From Treponema sp. (lineage in GTDB: Bacteria; Spirochaetota; Spirochaetia; Treponematales; Breznakiellaceae), in assembly GCA_031266075.1 (NCBI GenBank), contig JAISBS010000047.1, positions 1 to 40,395 on the forward strand: DNA of 40,395 nucleotides, written 5' to 3'. The notes under the pieces are model-generated. The model was given only the letters and a program-made list of their open reading frames with translations, ran no database searches and had not been told where the DNA came from. The position numbers and the translations under genes were made by a program. Numbering within the stretch: position 1 is the first letter of the stretch; each line of letters opens with the position of its first letter. Positions 24,387 to 33,223 of this stretch are shown here, one piece after another.

Positions 24387-25156
24387 TGAGCCCGGTTCCC
24401 CTCCTCCCGGACCGGAAGCGGCCCCTTCTGTTCTCCCACCGGGGCTGTTCATCGCTGGCCCCGGAAAACACCATGGCGGCCTTCGATAAAGCCCGGCAGA
24501 CCGGCGCGCCGGGGATCGAACTGGATGTTCATGTATGCGCTTCCGGGGAACTGGTAGTGGCCCATGACGATAATTTTGGGCGGACCGCCGGGGATCGCCG
24601 GAACATAGCGGAACTTGATCTTGGGGAGATCAGGGCAATTGATGTCGGTTCTTTTTTCAATCCTGTTTTCCGGGCTGAACGCCCGCCCCTGCTGGAGGAT
24701 GTGCTGGAAGCCTTTTGCCCGGATATGTATATCGACATTGAACTAAAGACCCGGAAAACCAAAAACGATCCCCTGCCGGGCCTGTTGGCGGAAACGCTCA
24801 TGCGCTTTGGGGAGCGGGCCGTAAAATCGGTAACGGTTTCTTCTTTCAACCCCTTCAGCATCCTCGCGTTCAAGCGGATTTGCCCCCAGGTTCCCACCGC
24901 TATCATCTGGTGCGCCGACAGGGAAGTGCCCCCCATGCTCCGTTACGGTTTTGGCCGCCTGATATCCCGCTGCGACTACCTCAAACCGATCCACCGTCAG
25001 GTAAGTCCCCTTTCCCGGTTTTGGTTCGGCGGCGTGGAGGGGCGGCCCCTGGTTCCCTGGACCATTGACGACCCCGATCTGGCGGAACAGATGCTGAAAA
25101 CCGGCTGTACGGGGATCATCACCAACCGGCCCCAGGACATGGGGAGCTTCTGTTGA
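24386..25156 (+). CDS. Glycerophosphodiester phosphodiesterase
   Basis: The product has 256 residues. LLFSHRGCSSLAPENTMAAF carries the HRG...PENT motif with the general acid/base His and metal-binding Glu; GIELDVHVCASGELVVAHD gives the ExD metal ligands and second His; YIDIELKT and the final PWTIDDPDLAEQMLKTGCTGIITNRP complete the GDPD TIM barrel. It splits glycerophosphodiesters to glycerol-3-phosphate and alcohol; no signal peptide, so it is probably cytoplasmic (UgpQ-like). It is coupled to both neighbours by overlapping stop and start codons (TAATG, and TTGA with murJ). Confidence 0.93.
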   Translation: MSPVPLLPDRKRPLLFSHRGCSSLAPENTMAAFDKARQTGAPGIELDVHVCASGELVVAHDDNFGRTAGDRRNIAELDLGEIRAIDVGSFFNPVFRAERPPLLEDVLEAFCPDMYIDIELKTRKTKNDPLPGLLAETLMRFGERAVKSVTVSSFNPFSILAFKRICPQVPTAIIWCADREVPPMLRYGFGRLISRCDYLKPIHRQVSPLSRFWFGGVEGRPLVPWTIDDPDLAEQMLKTGCTGIITNRPQDMGSFC

Positions 25157-26790
25157 AGGCCGCCCCGCCGCCGGAACCTGGTCCCCGGAACGACCCCGCC
25201 CCCCAACCGGAAACCGCGGCGCCGCACGCCCCCTCTGGCCGCTCCCTGATCCGCCACGGCGGCGCCCTGTCCCTCATGACCCTGGTTTCCCGGATTCTCG
25301 GTCTGGTCCGGGAAATGACCAAGGCAAGCCTTTTGGGCACCAGCGCCCTTTCGGATGCTTTTTCGGTGGCCTTTATGATCCCGAATCTGTTCCGCCGCCT
25401 TTTTGCCGAGGGCTCTATCTCGGTGGCCTTTATTCCCACCTTCAAAGAATATCTGCTGGAAAACGACGGGGGCAAAATCCGGGAATTCCTCTCCTGCATT
25501 TGCACCTTCCTCACCTTTTTTGTGTCCCTGGCGGTGATGGCGGGGATTCTCCTCGTCCCGCTTATCGTGCCCTTTTTCGGCATGGAAGAATTCGACGAAA
25601 CAGTTCTCCTGACCCGGATCATGTTTCCCTTTCTGGCCTTTATTTCCCTGGCGGCCCTGTTTCAGGGCGTTCTGAACAGCCTGCATATCTTTGCCCCCTC
25701 GGGTCTGGCCCCGATACTCCTCAATCTGGTTACTATTCTGTGCGCCTACGGCCTCAGCCCCTTTATGCAGAACCCCGCCAGGGCCATGGCGGCGGGCATT
25801 TTGATCGGGGGCTTTCTGGAAGCGGCGATTCAGTTTCCCTTTGTTATCAAAAAAGGCTATTCGTTTTTTTTTGTCGGCATCAAACGGGCCCTGCAAAATC
25901 CCGGTACCCGGCGGGTACTGAGGCTCATCGGGCCCACGATTATCGGCATGGCGGCCTACCAGCTCAACGACCTGGTTTCCACCGCCCTGGCGGGCAACGC
26001 CGGGGAAGGGGTCGTATCAAGCCTGCAATATTCCCTCCGGCTCCAGGAACTGATCCTCGGAGTCTTTGCGGTGTCTATCGGAACGGTGCTGCTGCCGAAT
26101 CTGGCGGAACACGCGAAATCCGGTCAGTGGGGCATCTACAATGAACGGCTTGTCTCGGCCATGGACATTATCGCCCTTATCACCATCCCGATCACCTTTT
26201 TTTCCCTGGCCCAGGGGGAAGGCCTGATCCGGCTCCTCTTTCAAACCCGGAGTTTTGACGAAGATTCGGTCCGCCTGACCCTTTCGGCCTTTAGCTTTCA
26301 TATGCCGGGCCTCTTTTTTATCGCCCTGAACCGCATCCTGGCCCCGGCCTTTTACGCCCAAAGCGATTCCAAATCTCCCACCCTGGCGGGGATCATCTCT
26401 TTTGGAGTGAATATTTGCCTGGCCGCCATACTGTTCCGGCCCTTCCGGGGCGCGGGAATCGCCCTGGCTCTGTCCCTGGCCAGCGCGGTCAACACCGCCC
26501 TGCTCCTGTTCTTCCTGAAAAAAAATCCCCGCATCGCCGTGGGCCGGGCCCTCCGTTCCGCGCTGGTCTACGCGGCAAAACTTATTCTTTTTTCCGTCAT
26601 CAGTATCGTCCCGGTTCTGTGGCTCTCCCCCCGGCTCCTGGCTTTTTTTGCGGACCGGGGCCGCCTCATCAGCCAGGGGCTCCCTCTGCTCATCACCGCA
26701 GCGCTGTACATCGCCCTGGGACTGCTGCTGCTCCTCATCACCGGCGACCGGCAAATTCGGGGGATCGTAAAGCTGTTCAGAAAAAAATGA
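25153..26790 (+). CDS. murJ: Lipid II flippase MurJ
   Basis: The product has 545 residues with about 14 membrane helices. After a proline-rich cytoplasmic tail of ~30 residues, GALSLMTLVSRILGLVREM and DAFSVAFMIPNLFRRLFAEGSISVAFIPTF are the MviN/MurJ signatures. It flips lipid II across the inner membrane for peptidoglycan synthesis. The start is TTG at 25153, supported by GGGGAG 6 nt upstream and overlap with the GDPD stop; an unusually long Pro-rich N-terminus results, so a later start cannot be excluded. It ends 34 nt from the convergent metal ATPase gene. Confidence 0.94.
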   Translation: MKAAPPPEPGPRNDPAPQPETAAPHAPSGRSLIRHGGALSLMTLVSRILGLVREMTKASLLGTSALSDAFSVAFMIPNLFRRLFAEGSISVAFIPTFKEYLLENDGGKIREFLSCICTFLTFFVSLAVMAGILLVPLIVPFFGMEEFDETVLLTRIMFPFLAFISLAALFQGVLNSLHIFAPSGLAPILLNLVTILCAYGLSPFMQNPARAMAAGILIGGFLEAAIQFPFVIKKGYSFFFVGIKRALQNPGTRRVLRLIGPTIIGMAAYQLNDLVSTALAGNAGEGVVSSLQYSLRLQELILGVFAVSIGTVLLPNLAEHAKSGQWGIYNERLVSAMDIIALITIPITFFSLAQGEGLIRLLFQTRSFDEDSVRLTLSAFSFHMPGLFFIALNRILAPAFYAQSDSKSPTLAGIISFGVNICLAAILFRPFRGAGIALALSLASAVNTALLLFFLKKNPRIAVGRALRSALVYAAKLILFSVISIVPVLWLSPRLLAFFADRGRLISQGLPLLITAALYIALGLLLLLITGDRQIRGIVKLFRKK

Positions 26791-26824
26791 TCGGGCCTAA
26801 ACAGGGTGTTCCAAACCCCGGCGT

Positions 26825-28906
26825 TCAGCGCAGGGCCCGGGTGGAGTTGAGTATCGCCGCCACCGCGACCCCCACGTCGGCGAGAAGGGCGAGCCACATA
26901 TTTGCCAGCCCCAGCACCGCCAGGCTGATAAAGACCCCCTTGGCCCCCAGCGCGAAAGCGACGTTCTCCATGATGATCCGCCGGGTCCGCCGGGCCCGGC
27001 CAATGGCTTCGGGCACCCGGCGGGGGTCTCCGGTCATAATGATCACGTCCGCCGCCTCCACTGCGGCGTCCGCCCCGGAACCCATGGCGATCCCCACATC
27101 GGACCGGGCCAGTACCGGCGCGTCGTTGATGCCGTCCCCCACAAAAACCGTGGTCCCCGTCCGGATCAGCCGCTCCATGGATTCAAGCTTGTCCTCCGGG
27201 AGCAGTTCCGCCTCCACTGCGGTGATCCCCAGCTTTCGGGCCGTATCCATGGCGGCTCCTTTGGCGTCCCCGGTGAACATCACCGTCCGTTCAATCCCCA
27301 TTTCTCCAAGGCTCTTCACTGCCTCGGCGGCCCCTTCCTTGAGGGTGTCGCCGATGAGGATCCGTCCGTAATAATTACCGCCCCTGGCCACATATACGGC
27401 ACTGTTGTTTTCGGAGGCCGCCGGGGGAACATTCACTCCCCGGAATTCCAGCAGTCCCCGGTTTCCTGCCAGAATAATTTCCCCGCGATAATTCAGTTCC
27501 ACCCCCTTGCCCGCGATCTCCCGGTATGAGCCCCCCTCTTCCGCCTCTATGCCCCGGCGCCGGCCATCTTCGATAATCGCCGCGGCAATAGGGTGGTTCG
27601 ATTCCTTTTCCGCCAGCGCTGCGGTTTCCATGAGCCGGCGGTCGTCAATGCCCGGAGCGGCTTCCAGGGCCGCCACCGAAAAATTCCCCTGGGTCAGGGT
27701 TCCGGTTTTGTCAAAGGCTACATTCCGGGCCCGCTGCAGGGTGTCCAGATGAACCGCTCCCTTGACCATGATCCCCCGCCGGGACAGGCCCCCAATGCCC
27801 GCAAAGTACCCCAGGGGCACGCTGACCACCAGCGCGCAGGGACAGGAAATGACGAGGAGGATCAGGGCCCGGTACAGCCAGGCAGAGAATGACGCGCCGG
27901 GGATCAGCAGGGGCGGCAGGACGGCCAGCAGCGCCGCGGCCCCCACCACCATGGGGGTGTACCATTTGGCAAAGGCCGTGATGAACCGTTCCGGCCTGGC
28001 CTTGGCCTCCGCGGCGGATTCCACCAGGGCGATAATCCGGGCGGCGGAGGAATCCTCGGCGGTCCGGGTGGTTCTGATAGTCAGCACTCCGTCCACCGAA
28101 AGGGCGCCGGAACGGACTTCCCCGCCAAGGTCTACCGGTACGGGCAGAGACTCCCCGGTTAGCATGGAGGTATCCACCGAACCTGAACCTTCCACCACTT
28201 CGCCGTCCAGAGGTATCCGCTCGCCGGGCCGGACCAGCACCAGGCTTCCCGGCTCCACTTCGCCCGCGCCGGTTTCAATCCAGTCCTGCCCCCGCCTGAC
28301 TCTGGCCGTATCGGGTTTGAGGGCCAGAAGCGCGTCAATAGAAGAGCGGGAACGGTTCACCGCCGCTTCCTGAATCATCTCGCCGATCATATAGAAGATC
28401 ATCACCCCCACGGCCTCTTCCCATTCCCCGATGGCAAAGGCCCCGATAGTGGCGATGGACATGAGAAAATTTTCGTCCAGCGCCCGCCCCCGGAACAAAT
28501 TTTTGACGGCGCTCTTGATAACCGGAAAACCCGCCAGAATATAGGCGGCGATCAGGGGAAGGAGGGGCAGATATTTTAACGGAACCGTTACGGGCGCCCG
28601 TTTGATCAGCACCAGCCCCCCGGCCCAGAGGATCAGGCTTATCCCGAAGATCACCAGCCGCCGCAGGGGCAGGGAATAGGAGCCAAACCGAATCAGCCGC
28701 CCTTCGGCCTCCCGCCTGCGGCCCCCGGATGCCAATGAACAGGCCGCGCAGCAGTCGCCGGTTTCGGCATTACCCGCCGCCGCGCCTTTATCCTGAACAT
28801 CCTGCCCCCCGGCGCAGCAACTGCCGGCGCAGCACTCATCATCATGATCATGGCCCGCCGTTTCATCCTGTCCACAGGCGATATTATCTTTTAAACAAAC
28901 GCTCAT
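26825..28906 (-). CDS. zntA: P1B-type zinc/cadmium/lead exporting ATPase
   Basis: The product has 693 residues. In place of a ferredoxin-like metal domain, the N-terminus has a His/Cys-rich stretch (about 10-60: [20 protein letters not shown]). Then come the membrane helices, the CPC ion motif in [16 protein letters not shown], the phosphorylation site [20 protein letters not shown] and [20 protein letters not shown]. The last helices keep a Lys (GAKGVF) and Asp (LLADVGVAV), the ligands of Zn/Cd/Pb-type pumps. The ATG at 28906 has AAAGGAG upstream. It follows its ArsR-type regulator by 61 nt and should be induced by zinc or cadmium. Confidence 0.92.
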   Translation of the reverse strand: MSVCLKDNIACGQDETAGHDHDDECCAGSCCAGGQDVQDKGAAAGNAETGDCCAACSLASGGRRREAEGRLIRFGSYSLPLRRLVIFGISLILWAGGLVLIKRAPVTVPLKYLPLLPLIAAYILAGFPVIKSAVKNLFRGRALDENFLMSIATIGAFAIGEWEEAVGVMIFYMIGEMIQEAAVNRSRSSIDALLALKPDTARVRRGQDWIETGAGEVEPGSLVLVRPGERIPLDGEVVEGSGSVDTSMLTGESLPVPVDLGGEVRSGALSVDGVLTIRTTRTAEDSSAARIIALVESAAEAKARPERFITAFAKWYTPMVVGAAALLAVLPPLLIPGASFSAWLYRALILLVISCPCALVVSVPLGYFAGIGGLSRRGIMVKGAVHLDTLQRARNVAFDKTGTLTQGNFSVAALEAAPGIDDRRLMETAALAEKESNHPIAAAIIEDGRRRGIEAEEGGSYREIAGKGVELNYRGEIILAGNRGLLEFRGVNVPPAASENNSAVYVARGGNYYGRILIGDTLKEGAAEAVKSLGEMGIERTVMFTGDAKGAAMDTARKLGITAVEAELLPEDKLESMERLIRTGTTVFVGDGINDAPVLARSDVGIAMGSGADAAVEAADVIIMTGDPRRVPEAIGRARRTRRIIMENVAFALGAKGVFISLAVLGLANMWLALLADVGVAVAAILNSTRALR

Positions 28907-28967
28907 ACACCCGCTCCTTTCCCCGTCCGGCACGCCGCTCTCCGTTTTTCATAACGCCTCCCGGTTC

Positions 28968-29315
28968 TTATTCACCCAGATGATCCCAGGCGTATTTGAT
29001 AATCCTGTTGACATGGTCGTCATCCAATGAATAGTAGACAACCCGGCCATCCCGGCGGGCCTTTACCAGCCGCACCCGTTTCAGGGCCGCCAAATGATGG
29101 CTTACCGAGGAAACCCCGGCTCCCACGCTGACCGAAAGGTCAAACACGCAGAGTTCCCCGGAACCCAGGGCATACAGGATTTTAAGCCGGGTTGGATCGG
29201 TAAGGACTTTGAAAAATTCCCCCAGATCCTCCAGTGCCCGCCGGGGGGGAAGGCTTTCGGCAGCCTCTTCCACCCGGCTTTGGTGAAAAACCACCATTGA
29301 ACCTGATTTTGCCAT
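28968..29315 (-). CDS. ArsR/SmtB-family metal-sensing repressor
   Basis: The product has 115 residues. FFKVLTDPTRLKILYALGSGELCVFDLS and SSVSHHLAALKRVRLVKARRDGRVVYYSL form the winged helix. The C-terminal helix DDDHVNRIIKYAWDHLGE keeps D-x-H-x10-H-x2-E in exact SmtB/CzrA spacing, the alpha-5 zinc site. The alpha-3 site is reduced to one Cys (ELCVFDL). It is therefore predicted to sense Zn (or Co) and release DNA. AGGAG precedes the ATG at 29315; an upstream ATG at 29345 lies inside the operator. It heads the zinc ATPase unit and its own promoter holds a palindrome. Confidence 0.92.
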   Translation of the reverse strand: MAKSGSMVVFHQSRVEEAAESLPPRRALEDLGEFFKVLTDPTRLKILYALGSGELCVFDLSVSVGAGVSSVSHHLAALKRVRLVKARRDGRVVYYSLDDDHVNRIIKYAWDHLGE

Positions 29316-29335
29316 TTCCAGTCTCTCCTGTTTAT

Positions 29336-29371
29336 ATTTGAACATTTGAATACTTGTTCAAGTGTTCAAAT
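29336..29371 (-). promoter_or_regulatory. ArsR/SmtB-type operator and promoter
   Basis: A 36-bp imperfect palindrome: ATTTGAACA (29336-29344) and TGTTCAAAT (29363-29371) are perfect 9-bp outer arms, with inner TTGAA/TTCAA pairs. This is the 12-2-12-like layout of SmtB-family operators. On the minus strand TTGAAC and an ATATAA-like -10 lie within it, so a bound repressor would block its own transcription and that of the ATPase. Confidence 0.75.
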
Positions 29372-29457
29372 GAAATATACTATCCCGGCGGAGGTCTGTC
29401 AACAGAAAATTGCCGAAAATTGAAATTTTTCAGAGCTTTCGGAAAAAATAACCAAAA

Positions 29458-29487
29458 GAGTTGTTTAAAAACTTCAGTTTTTGGAAC
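29458..29487. repeat. Hairpin repeat, TTCA-tip family (copy D)
   Basis: GAGTTGTTTAAAAAC-TTCA-GTTTTTGGAACAA, identical to the copy at 33105 apart from one inserted G in the right arm. The rest of 29372-29500 holds no gene that I can support. Confidence 0.75.
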
Positions 29488-29500
29488 AAGCTCAAAAGAC

Positions 29501-29530
29501 TTGACGTATACCGGCCCGCCGGAATATACT
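29501..29530 (+). promoter_or_regulatory. Promoter of the ABC exporter gene
   Basis: TTGACG (29501-29506), 18-nt spacer, TATACT (29525-29530). The ~80-nt leader contains a small CCCGG/CCGGG hairpin (29576-29594) and ends in AGGAGG 5 nt before the ATG at 29616. Confidence 0.65.
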
Positions 29531-29615
29531 TTTTATGTAAGTATTAACTAATAAATAAAGCTTCGTCTAACAAGACCCGGTATTAAGCGCCGGGCTTGGC
29601 CGGCAGGAGGACGCT

Positions 29616-31403
29616 ATGTTTAACATCAAAAAAATATTGGGCCTTTCCGATGAGGGCCATAAAAATTTCAGGCGGGCGGTCAGGGCGGTGGTGATCTCGA
29701 ACCTGTGCCTTTTTTTGCCCTTTGTGGTGATTATCCAGAGCATTATCACCCTGCTCGAACCGCTGATGGGCGGCGGAGTGCCTGATGGCGCTTTTGGGAG
29801 TGGGGCCCTGGACAGCCGCCGGCTCTGGATGCTGCTGGGCCTGGGGCTTGTCGCCGCGGCGCTGTACTTTTTTGCCTACCGCAGCGAGTACCGCAAGACC
29901 TACACTACGGCCTACCGCGAATCGGAAAAAATACGGCTGGAAGTGGCGGAGCGGATCCGGCGGCTCCCTTTGAGTTTTTTCAACAACAAAGACCTTTCGG
30001 AACTGACCACCAACATGATGGCGGACTGTACCGCGGTGGAACACGCCATGAGCCATGTGGCGCCGATTCTCTTCGGCGGTATTATTACCGACACGGCGGT
30101 CTGCCTCCTTTTGGCCTTCTACGACTGGCGTATGGCCCTGGCCCTCTTCGCCGCCCTGCCCCTGTCCCTGGGCTTGATTCTCGGCAGCCGGAAATTGCAG
30201 GCCCTTTGGGGGGAACGCCATGTGCAGGCGAAACTGGCGGTCTCCGAACAGATGCAGGAGTACCTGGAGGGGATCAAGGTGGTGAAGGCTTTCGGCCTTT
30301 CGGGGGAAAAATCGCGGGCCCTGAAAGAAGCCCTGCGGAACATGATGAAAGAAGCGATAAAGTTTGAGGGTTCCACGGGGGTCTTTATTGTCCTGGCCAT
30401 GATGATCCTCCAGGTGGGAATAGGACTGGTGGTCCTGACGGGGGTGTTTCTTTTGACCGGCGGCAGCCTCGGTGTCATCCCTTTCCTCGCCTTTATCCTT
30501 ATCAGCGCGAAAATCTATTCCCCCCTGATCGTCATCTTTACCCTGCTGCCGGAATTTTTCTACTTTCTTGTTTCCACGAAACGGATGCAAAAAGTGCGGC
30601 AGGAACCGCTCATGGAGGGGGATGAAAAAGCGGAGATAAAGGACTTCAACATCGAACTGAAAAACGCCGGCTTTGCCTACCATGAGGGAGAGGACGTGAT
30701 CAAAAACGTGAGCCTTTCCATTCCACAGAACAGCGTTACCGCGCTGGTGGGGCCCTCGGGAAGTGGCAAAAGCACCCTGTCCCGGCTTATCGCCCGGTTC
30801 TGGGATCTCCGGGAAGGAGAAATTCTTATCGGCGGGAAAAACATTGCCGGCATTGATCCCGAAACCCTGATGCGCTCCATGAGTTTTGTTTTTCAGGACG
30901 TGGTGCTTTTTAACGACACGGTGAAAAACAACATCCGCATTGGCAAGGAGGGGGCAAGCGATGATGAAGTCTGCGCCGCGGCAAAGGCGGCCCGGTGCGA
31001 TGAGTTTATCCGGGAACTGCCTGAGGGTTACAACACGGTGATCGGCGAAAACGGCTCCACTCTTTCAGGCGGGGAGCGGCAGCGGATATCCATTGCCAGG
31101 GCGCTCCTTAAAAACGCGCCCATCGTGCTGCTGGACGAGGCTACGGCGAGCCTGGACCCGGAGAACGAGACTCTGATTCAGGCGGCCATTTCGGAACTGG
31201 TAAAAAACCGGACGGTGATTGTGATCGCCCACCGCCTGCGGACCGTGCTGGGGGCGGACAACATCGCGGTGCTGGAAAACGGGCGGCTGGTGGAGCAGGG
31301 TTCCGGGGAAGCGCTTTTGGCAAAAGACGGCCTCTTTGCCCGGCTCTACAAAATTCAGCAGGAAAGCCTGGGCTGGACCGCGGCGCGGCGGGACCCTGCA
31401 TAA
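29616..31403 (+). CDS. ABC exporter half-transporter (membrane plus ATPase domains)
   Basis: The product has 595 residues. Six membrane helices (about 20-325; LPLSFFNNKDLSELTTNMM is the coupling region) are followed by an ATPase with Walker A GPSGSGKSTLSRL, Q-loop VFQDVVLFNDTV, signature TLSGGERQRISIARALL, Walker B IVLLDEATASLD and the switch His in IAHRLRTV. It belongs to the MsbA/IrtAB-like exporters; relatives are often encoded as heterodimer pairs, but no second half-transporter is adjacent, so it should be a homodimer or pair with a distant gene. The substrate is unknown. AGGAGG precedes the ATG and a clear promoter lies upstream. Confidence 0.9.
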   Translation: MFNIKKILGLSDEGHKNFRRAVRAVVISNLCLFLPFVVIIQSIITLLEPLMGGGVPDGAFGSGALDSRRLWMLLGLGLVAAALYFFAYRSEYRKTYTTAYRESEKIRLEVAERIRRLPLSFFNNKDLSELTTNMMADCTAVEHAMSHVAPILFGGIITDTAVCLLLAFYDWRMALALFAALPLSLGLILGSRKLQALWGERHVQAKLAVSEQMQEYLEGIKVVKAFGLSGEKSRALKEALRNMMKEAIKFEGSTGVFIVLAMMILQVGIGLVVLTGVFLLTGGSLGVIPFLAFILISAKIYSPLIVIFTLLPEFFYFLVSTKRMQKVRQEPLMEGDEKAEIKDFNIELKNAGFAYHEGEDVIKNVSLSIPQNSVTALVGPSGSGKSTLSRLIARFWDLREGEILIGGKNIAGIDPETLMRSMSFVFQDVVLFNDTVKNNIRIGKEGASDDEVCAAAKAARCDEFIRELPEGYNTVIGENGSTLSGGERQRISIARALLKNAPIVLLDEATASLDPENETLIQAAISELVKNRTVIVIAHRLRTVLGADNIAVLENGRLVEQGSGEALLAKDGLFARLYKIQQESLGWTAARRDPA

Positions 31404-31464
31404 ACCGGGACCGCCTGCCGCAAACCGCGTCCGGCGCAAGAACGCTCCGGCGGGAATACCGGGC

Positions 31465-32028
31465 CTACAGACGGCCCACGAGGTCGAGGCCGGGTTTCAG
31501 CGTTTTGGCGCCAGGCTTCCACCGGGCGGGACAAACCTGGTCGCCGTGTTCAGCCACAAACTGGGACGCCTGTACCTGGCGAAAAATCTCGTCAGCGTTG
31601 CGCCCCACATTGCCCGCCACAACTTCGTAGGCCACGATTTTGCCTTCGGGATTGACGATAAAATCCCCCCGGTCGGCCAGTCCCTTTTCTTCAATCAGTA
31701 CGTCAAAGCCCCGGGCCAGGACGCCGGTCGGATCGGCCAGCATGGGATACCGGATTTTTTTGATGGTTTCCGAAGTATCGTACCAGGCTTTGTGGACAAA
31801 GTGGGTATCGCAGGAAACCGAATAAATCTCGCAGCCGATGGCTTTAAATTCATCGTATTTTTCCGCCAGATCCGCCAGCTCGGTGGGACACACAAACGTG
31901 AAATCCGCCGGGTAAAAGAAAAACACGCTCCATTTGCCCAGAATATCGGCCCTTGTTACGGTTTTGAACGCATCGTTGTGGAACGCTTCCACGGTGAAAT
32001 CGCCCACCATTTTTTGAATCATCGACAT
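31465..32028 (-). CDS. ahpC: AhpC-type 2-Cys peroxiredoxin
   Basis: The product has 187 residues. The peroxidatic Cys47 is in PADFTFVCPTEL and the resolving Cys about 166 in GDQVCPARW; the C-terminal GAKTLKPGLDLVGRL is typical of AhpC. It reduces H2O2 and organic peroxides; its reductase (AhpF) is not in this window. GGAGGAG lies before the ATG at 32028; the frame is open much further upstream, but that stretch covers the promoter. The promoter has a PerR-like box. It stands behind znuA and the Fur-family gene on the same strand. Confidence 0.96.
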   Translation of the reverse strand: MSMIQKMVGDFTVEAFHNDAFKTVTRADILGKWSVFFFYPADFTFVCPTELADLAEKYDEFKAIGCEIYSVSCDTHFVHKAWYDTSETIKKIRYPMLADPTGVLARGFDVLIEEKGLADRGDFIVNPEGKIVAYEVVAGNVGRNADEIFRQVQASQFVAEHGDQVCPARWKPGAKTLKPGLDLVGRL

Positions 32029-32065
32029 AATTGTCTCCTCCGCCTGAATCAGGCATGATGTTATA

Positions 32066-32102
32066 TTGTAATAACTATAACCATTTCCATAAGAGGAGTC
32101 AA
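32066..32102 (-). promoter_or_regulatory. ahpC promoter with PerR-like box
   Basis: Minus strand: TTGACT (32102-32097), 17-nt spacer, TATAGT (32079-32074). A 15-mer TTATAGTTATTACAA (32080-32066) matches the PerR consensus TTATAATNATTATAA at 12 of its 14 fixed bases and covers the -10, so a bound PerR-type repressor would block initiation. Confidence 0.7.
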
Positions 32103-32140
32103 TGGACTTGTTCAATACGGCGGCCCCGCCCGGCATTTTT

Positions 32141-33085
32141 TCAGTACAGGGCTGTTTCCAGGTTTTGCAGATTTTGGGACATGAGGCCGTAATAATTTGC
32201 CCCCCGTTCAAAATCCCGTTTGGAAATATTGTGAACCGCGTGGAACAGCATTTTTTGGGCCCCCGTTTCTTCGCAGATGGTATCGGCAATTTTTTCGTTG
32301 GAAAGTTCAATGTGAAAAATCACCGGTATCTTTTCGGCCCGGACCTTGTTGACCAGGAAGGCAATGGTGGCGGCGCTGCATTCGGTCTCGGTGGAACATC
32401 CGGGGAAGGCGGCAAAGTAACTGAGGCCGTAGGCGTCGGCAAAGTAGCGGAAAGGAAAGCGATCGCCGAAAACAATGGTCTTCCGTTTCGCGCCGTTGAC
32501 CACACTCCGGAACGAGGCGTCCAGTTCCGATAGTTTTTCCACATAGGCGGCGGCGTTTTTTTCATACTCCGCCGCATTGGGGCCGTCCCGCTGCGCAAGG
32601 ACTCCGGCAATTTTCTTCACGATACGCTGCGCGTTTTTTGGAGAAGTCCAGACGTGTTCATCATACTCAGGCCCTTCGGTTTCTTCCTCTTCTTCTTCCT
32701 GCATACCTTCGACCACCAGTTCTTCCACAACCTCCACACAGTCCATCAGGGTGATAATTTCCATGCGGCTGGTATCCATGGATTCAAGTATCTGATCAAC
32801 CCATGCGTCAGATTCGCCCCCCACATAAATAAAGACATCACAGTTTTGCACCCTGATAATGTCCTGGGGAGTCGGTTCAAAGGAATGGCTTTCCGCACCA
32901 GGGGGCAGCAGCATGGTGAGGTTCACCTGGTCTCCGGCGATTTCACGGACAAAGTCATAGGGTGGAAAAATTGTGGTTACCACTTTTGTTTTTCCATCAT
33001 CTTTTTCCACATTCCCCCGCCCGCCGCACGCGGCAGCGATGAGGGAAACCACGACACAGACAAAAAGAACAATTCGTTTCATCAT
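32141..33085 (-). CDS. znuA: ZnuA/AdcA-type metal-binding lipoprotein
   Basis: The product has 314 residues. A lipoprotein signal (MKRIVLFVCVVVSLIAAAC) gives a lipidated Cys at about 20. KVVTTIFPPYDFVREIAGD, PGAESHSFEPTPQD (first His ligand) and DEHVWTSPKNA (second His) match cluster A-I zinc/manganese-binding proteins; DRFPFRYFADAYGLSYFAAFPGC is the next conserved region. The usual His-rich loop is replaced by an acidic stretch (about 128-140, seven Glu within nine residues). No ATPase or permease genes are adjacent. AGGAG lies 5 nt before the ATG. The gene sits between the Fur-family regulator and ahpC. Confidence 0.88.
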   Translation of the reverse strand: MMKRIVLFVCVVVSLIAAACGGRGNVEKDDGKTKVVTTIFPPYDFVREIAGDQVNLTMLLPPGAESHSFEPTPQDIIRVQNCDVFIYVGGESDAWVDQILESMDTSRMEIITLMDCVEVVEELVVEGMQEEEEEETEGPEYDEHVWTSPKNAQRIVKKIAGVLAQRDGPNAAEYEKNAAAYVEKLSELDASFRSVVNGAKRKTIVFGDRFPFRYFADAYGLSYFAAFPGCSTETECSAATIAFLVNKVRAEKIPVIFHIELSNEKIADTICEETGAQKMLFHAVHNISKRDFERGANYYGLMSQNLQNLETALY

Positions 33086-33100
33086 TTAACTCCTGTTAAA

Positions 33101-33212
33101 ATTAGAGTTGTTTAAAAACTTCAGTTTTTGAACAAATCCGCTTAAAAGTAGCAAAAATGCGAAGCATTTTGCGAGACTTGTGAAATAACCAACCGGGTTA
33201 TTAAACAAGTCC
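33101..33212. repeat. Composite palindromic element, long copy 2
   Basis: It opens ATTAGAGTTGTTTAAAAACT and follows the 13934-14054 copy almost base for base (hairpin with TTCA tip, GCAAAAATGC-GAA-GCATTTTGC, GACTTGTG, ATAACCAACCGGGTTATT, ACAAGTCC), but lacks the ~15-17 bp CGGACTTTAGTCCG hairpin. It fills the gap between the Fur-family gene and znuA. On the minus strand its left flank supplies TCTAAT, a possible -10 for znuA. Confidence 0.85.
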
Positions 33213-33223
33213 ATTGAACTTGT

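Noticed and set aside
29354-29551. 65-codon plus-strand frame between the ArsR gene and the ABC exporter
   Set aside because: It overlaps the operator, a hairpin repeat and the exporter promoter; no ribosome-binding site.
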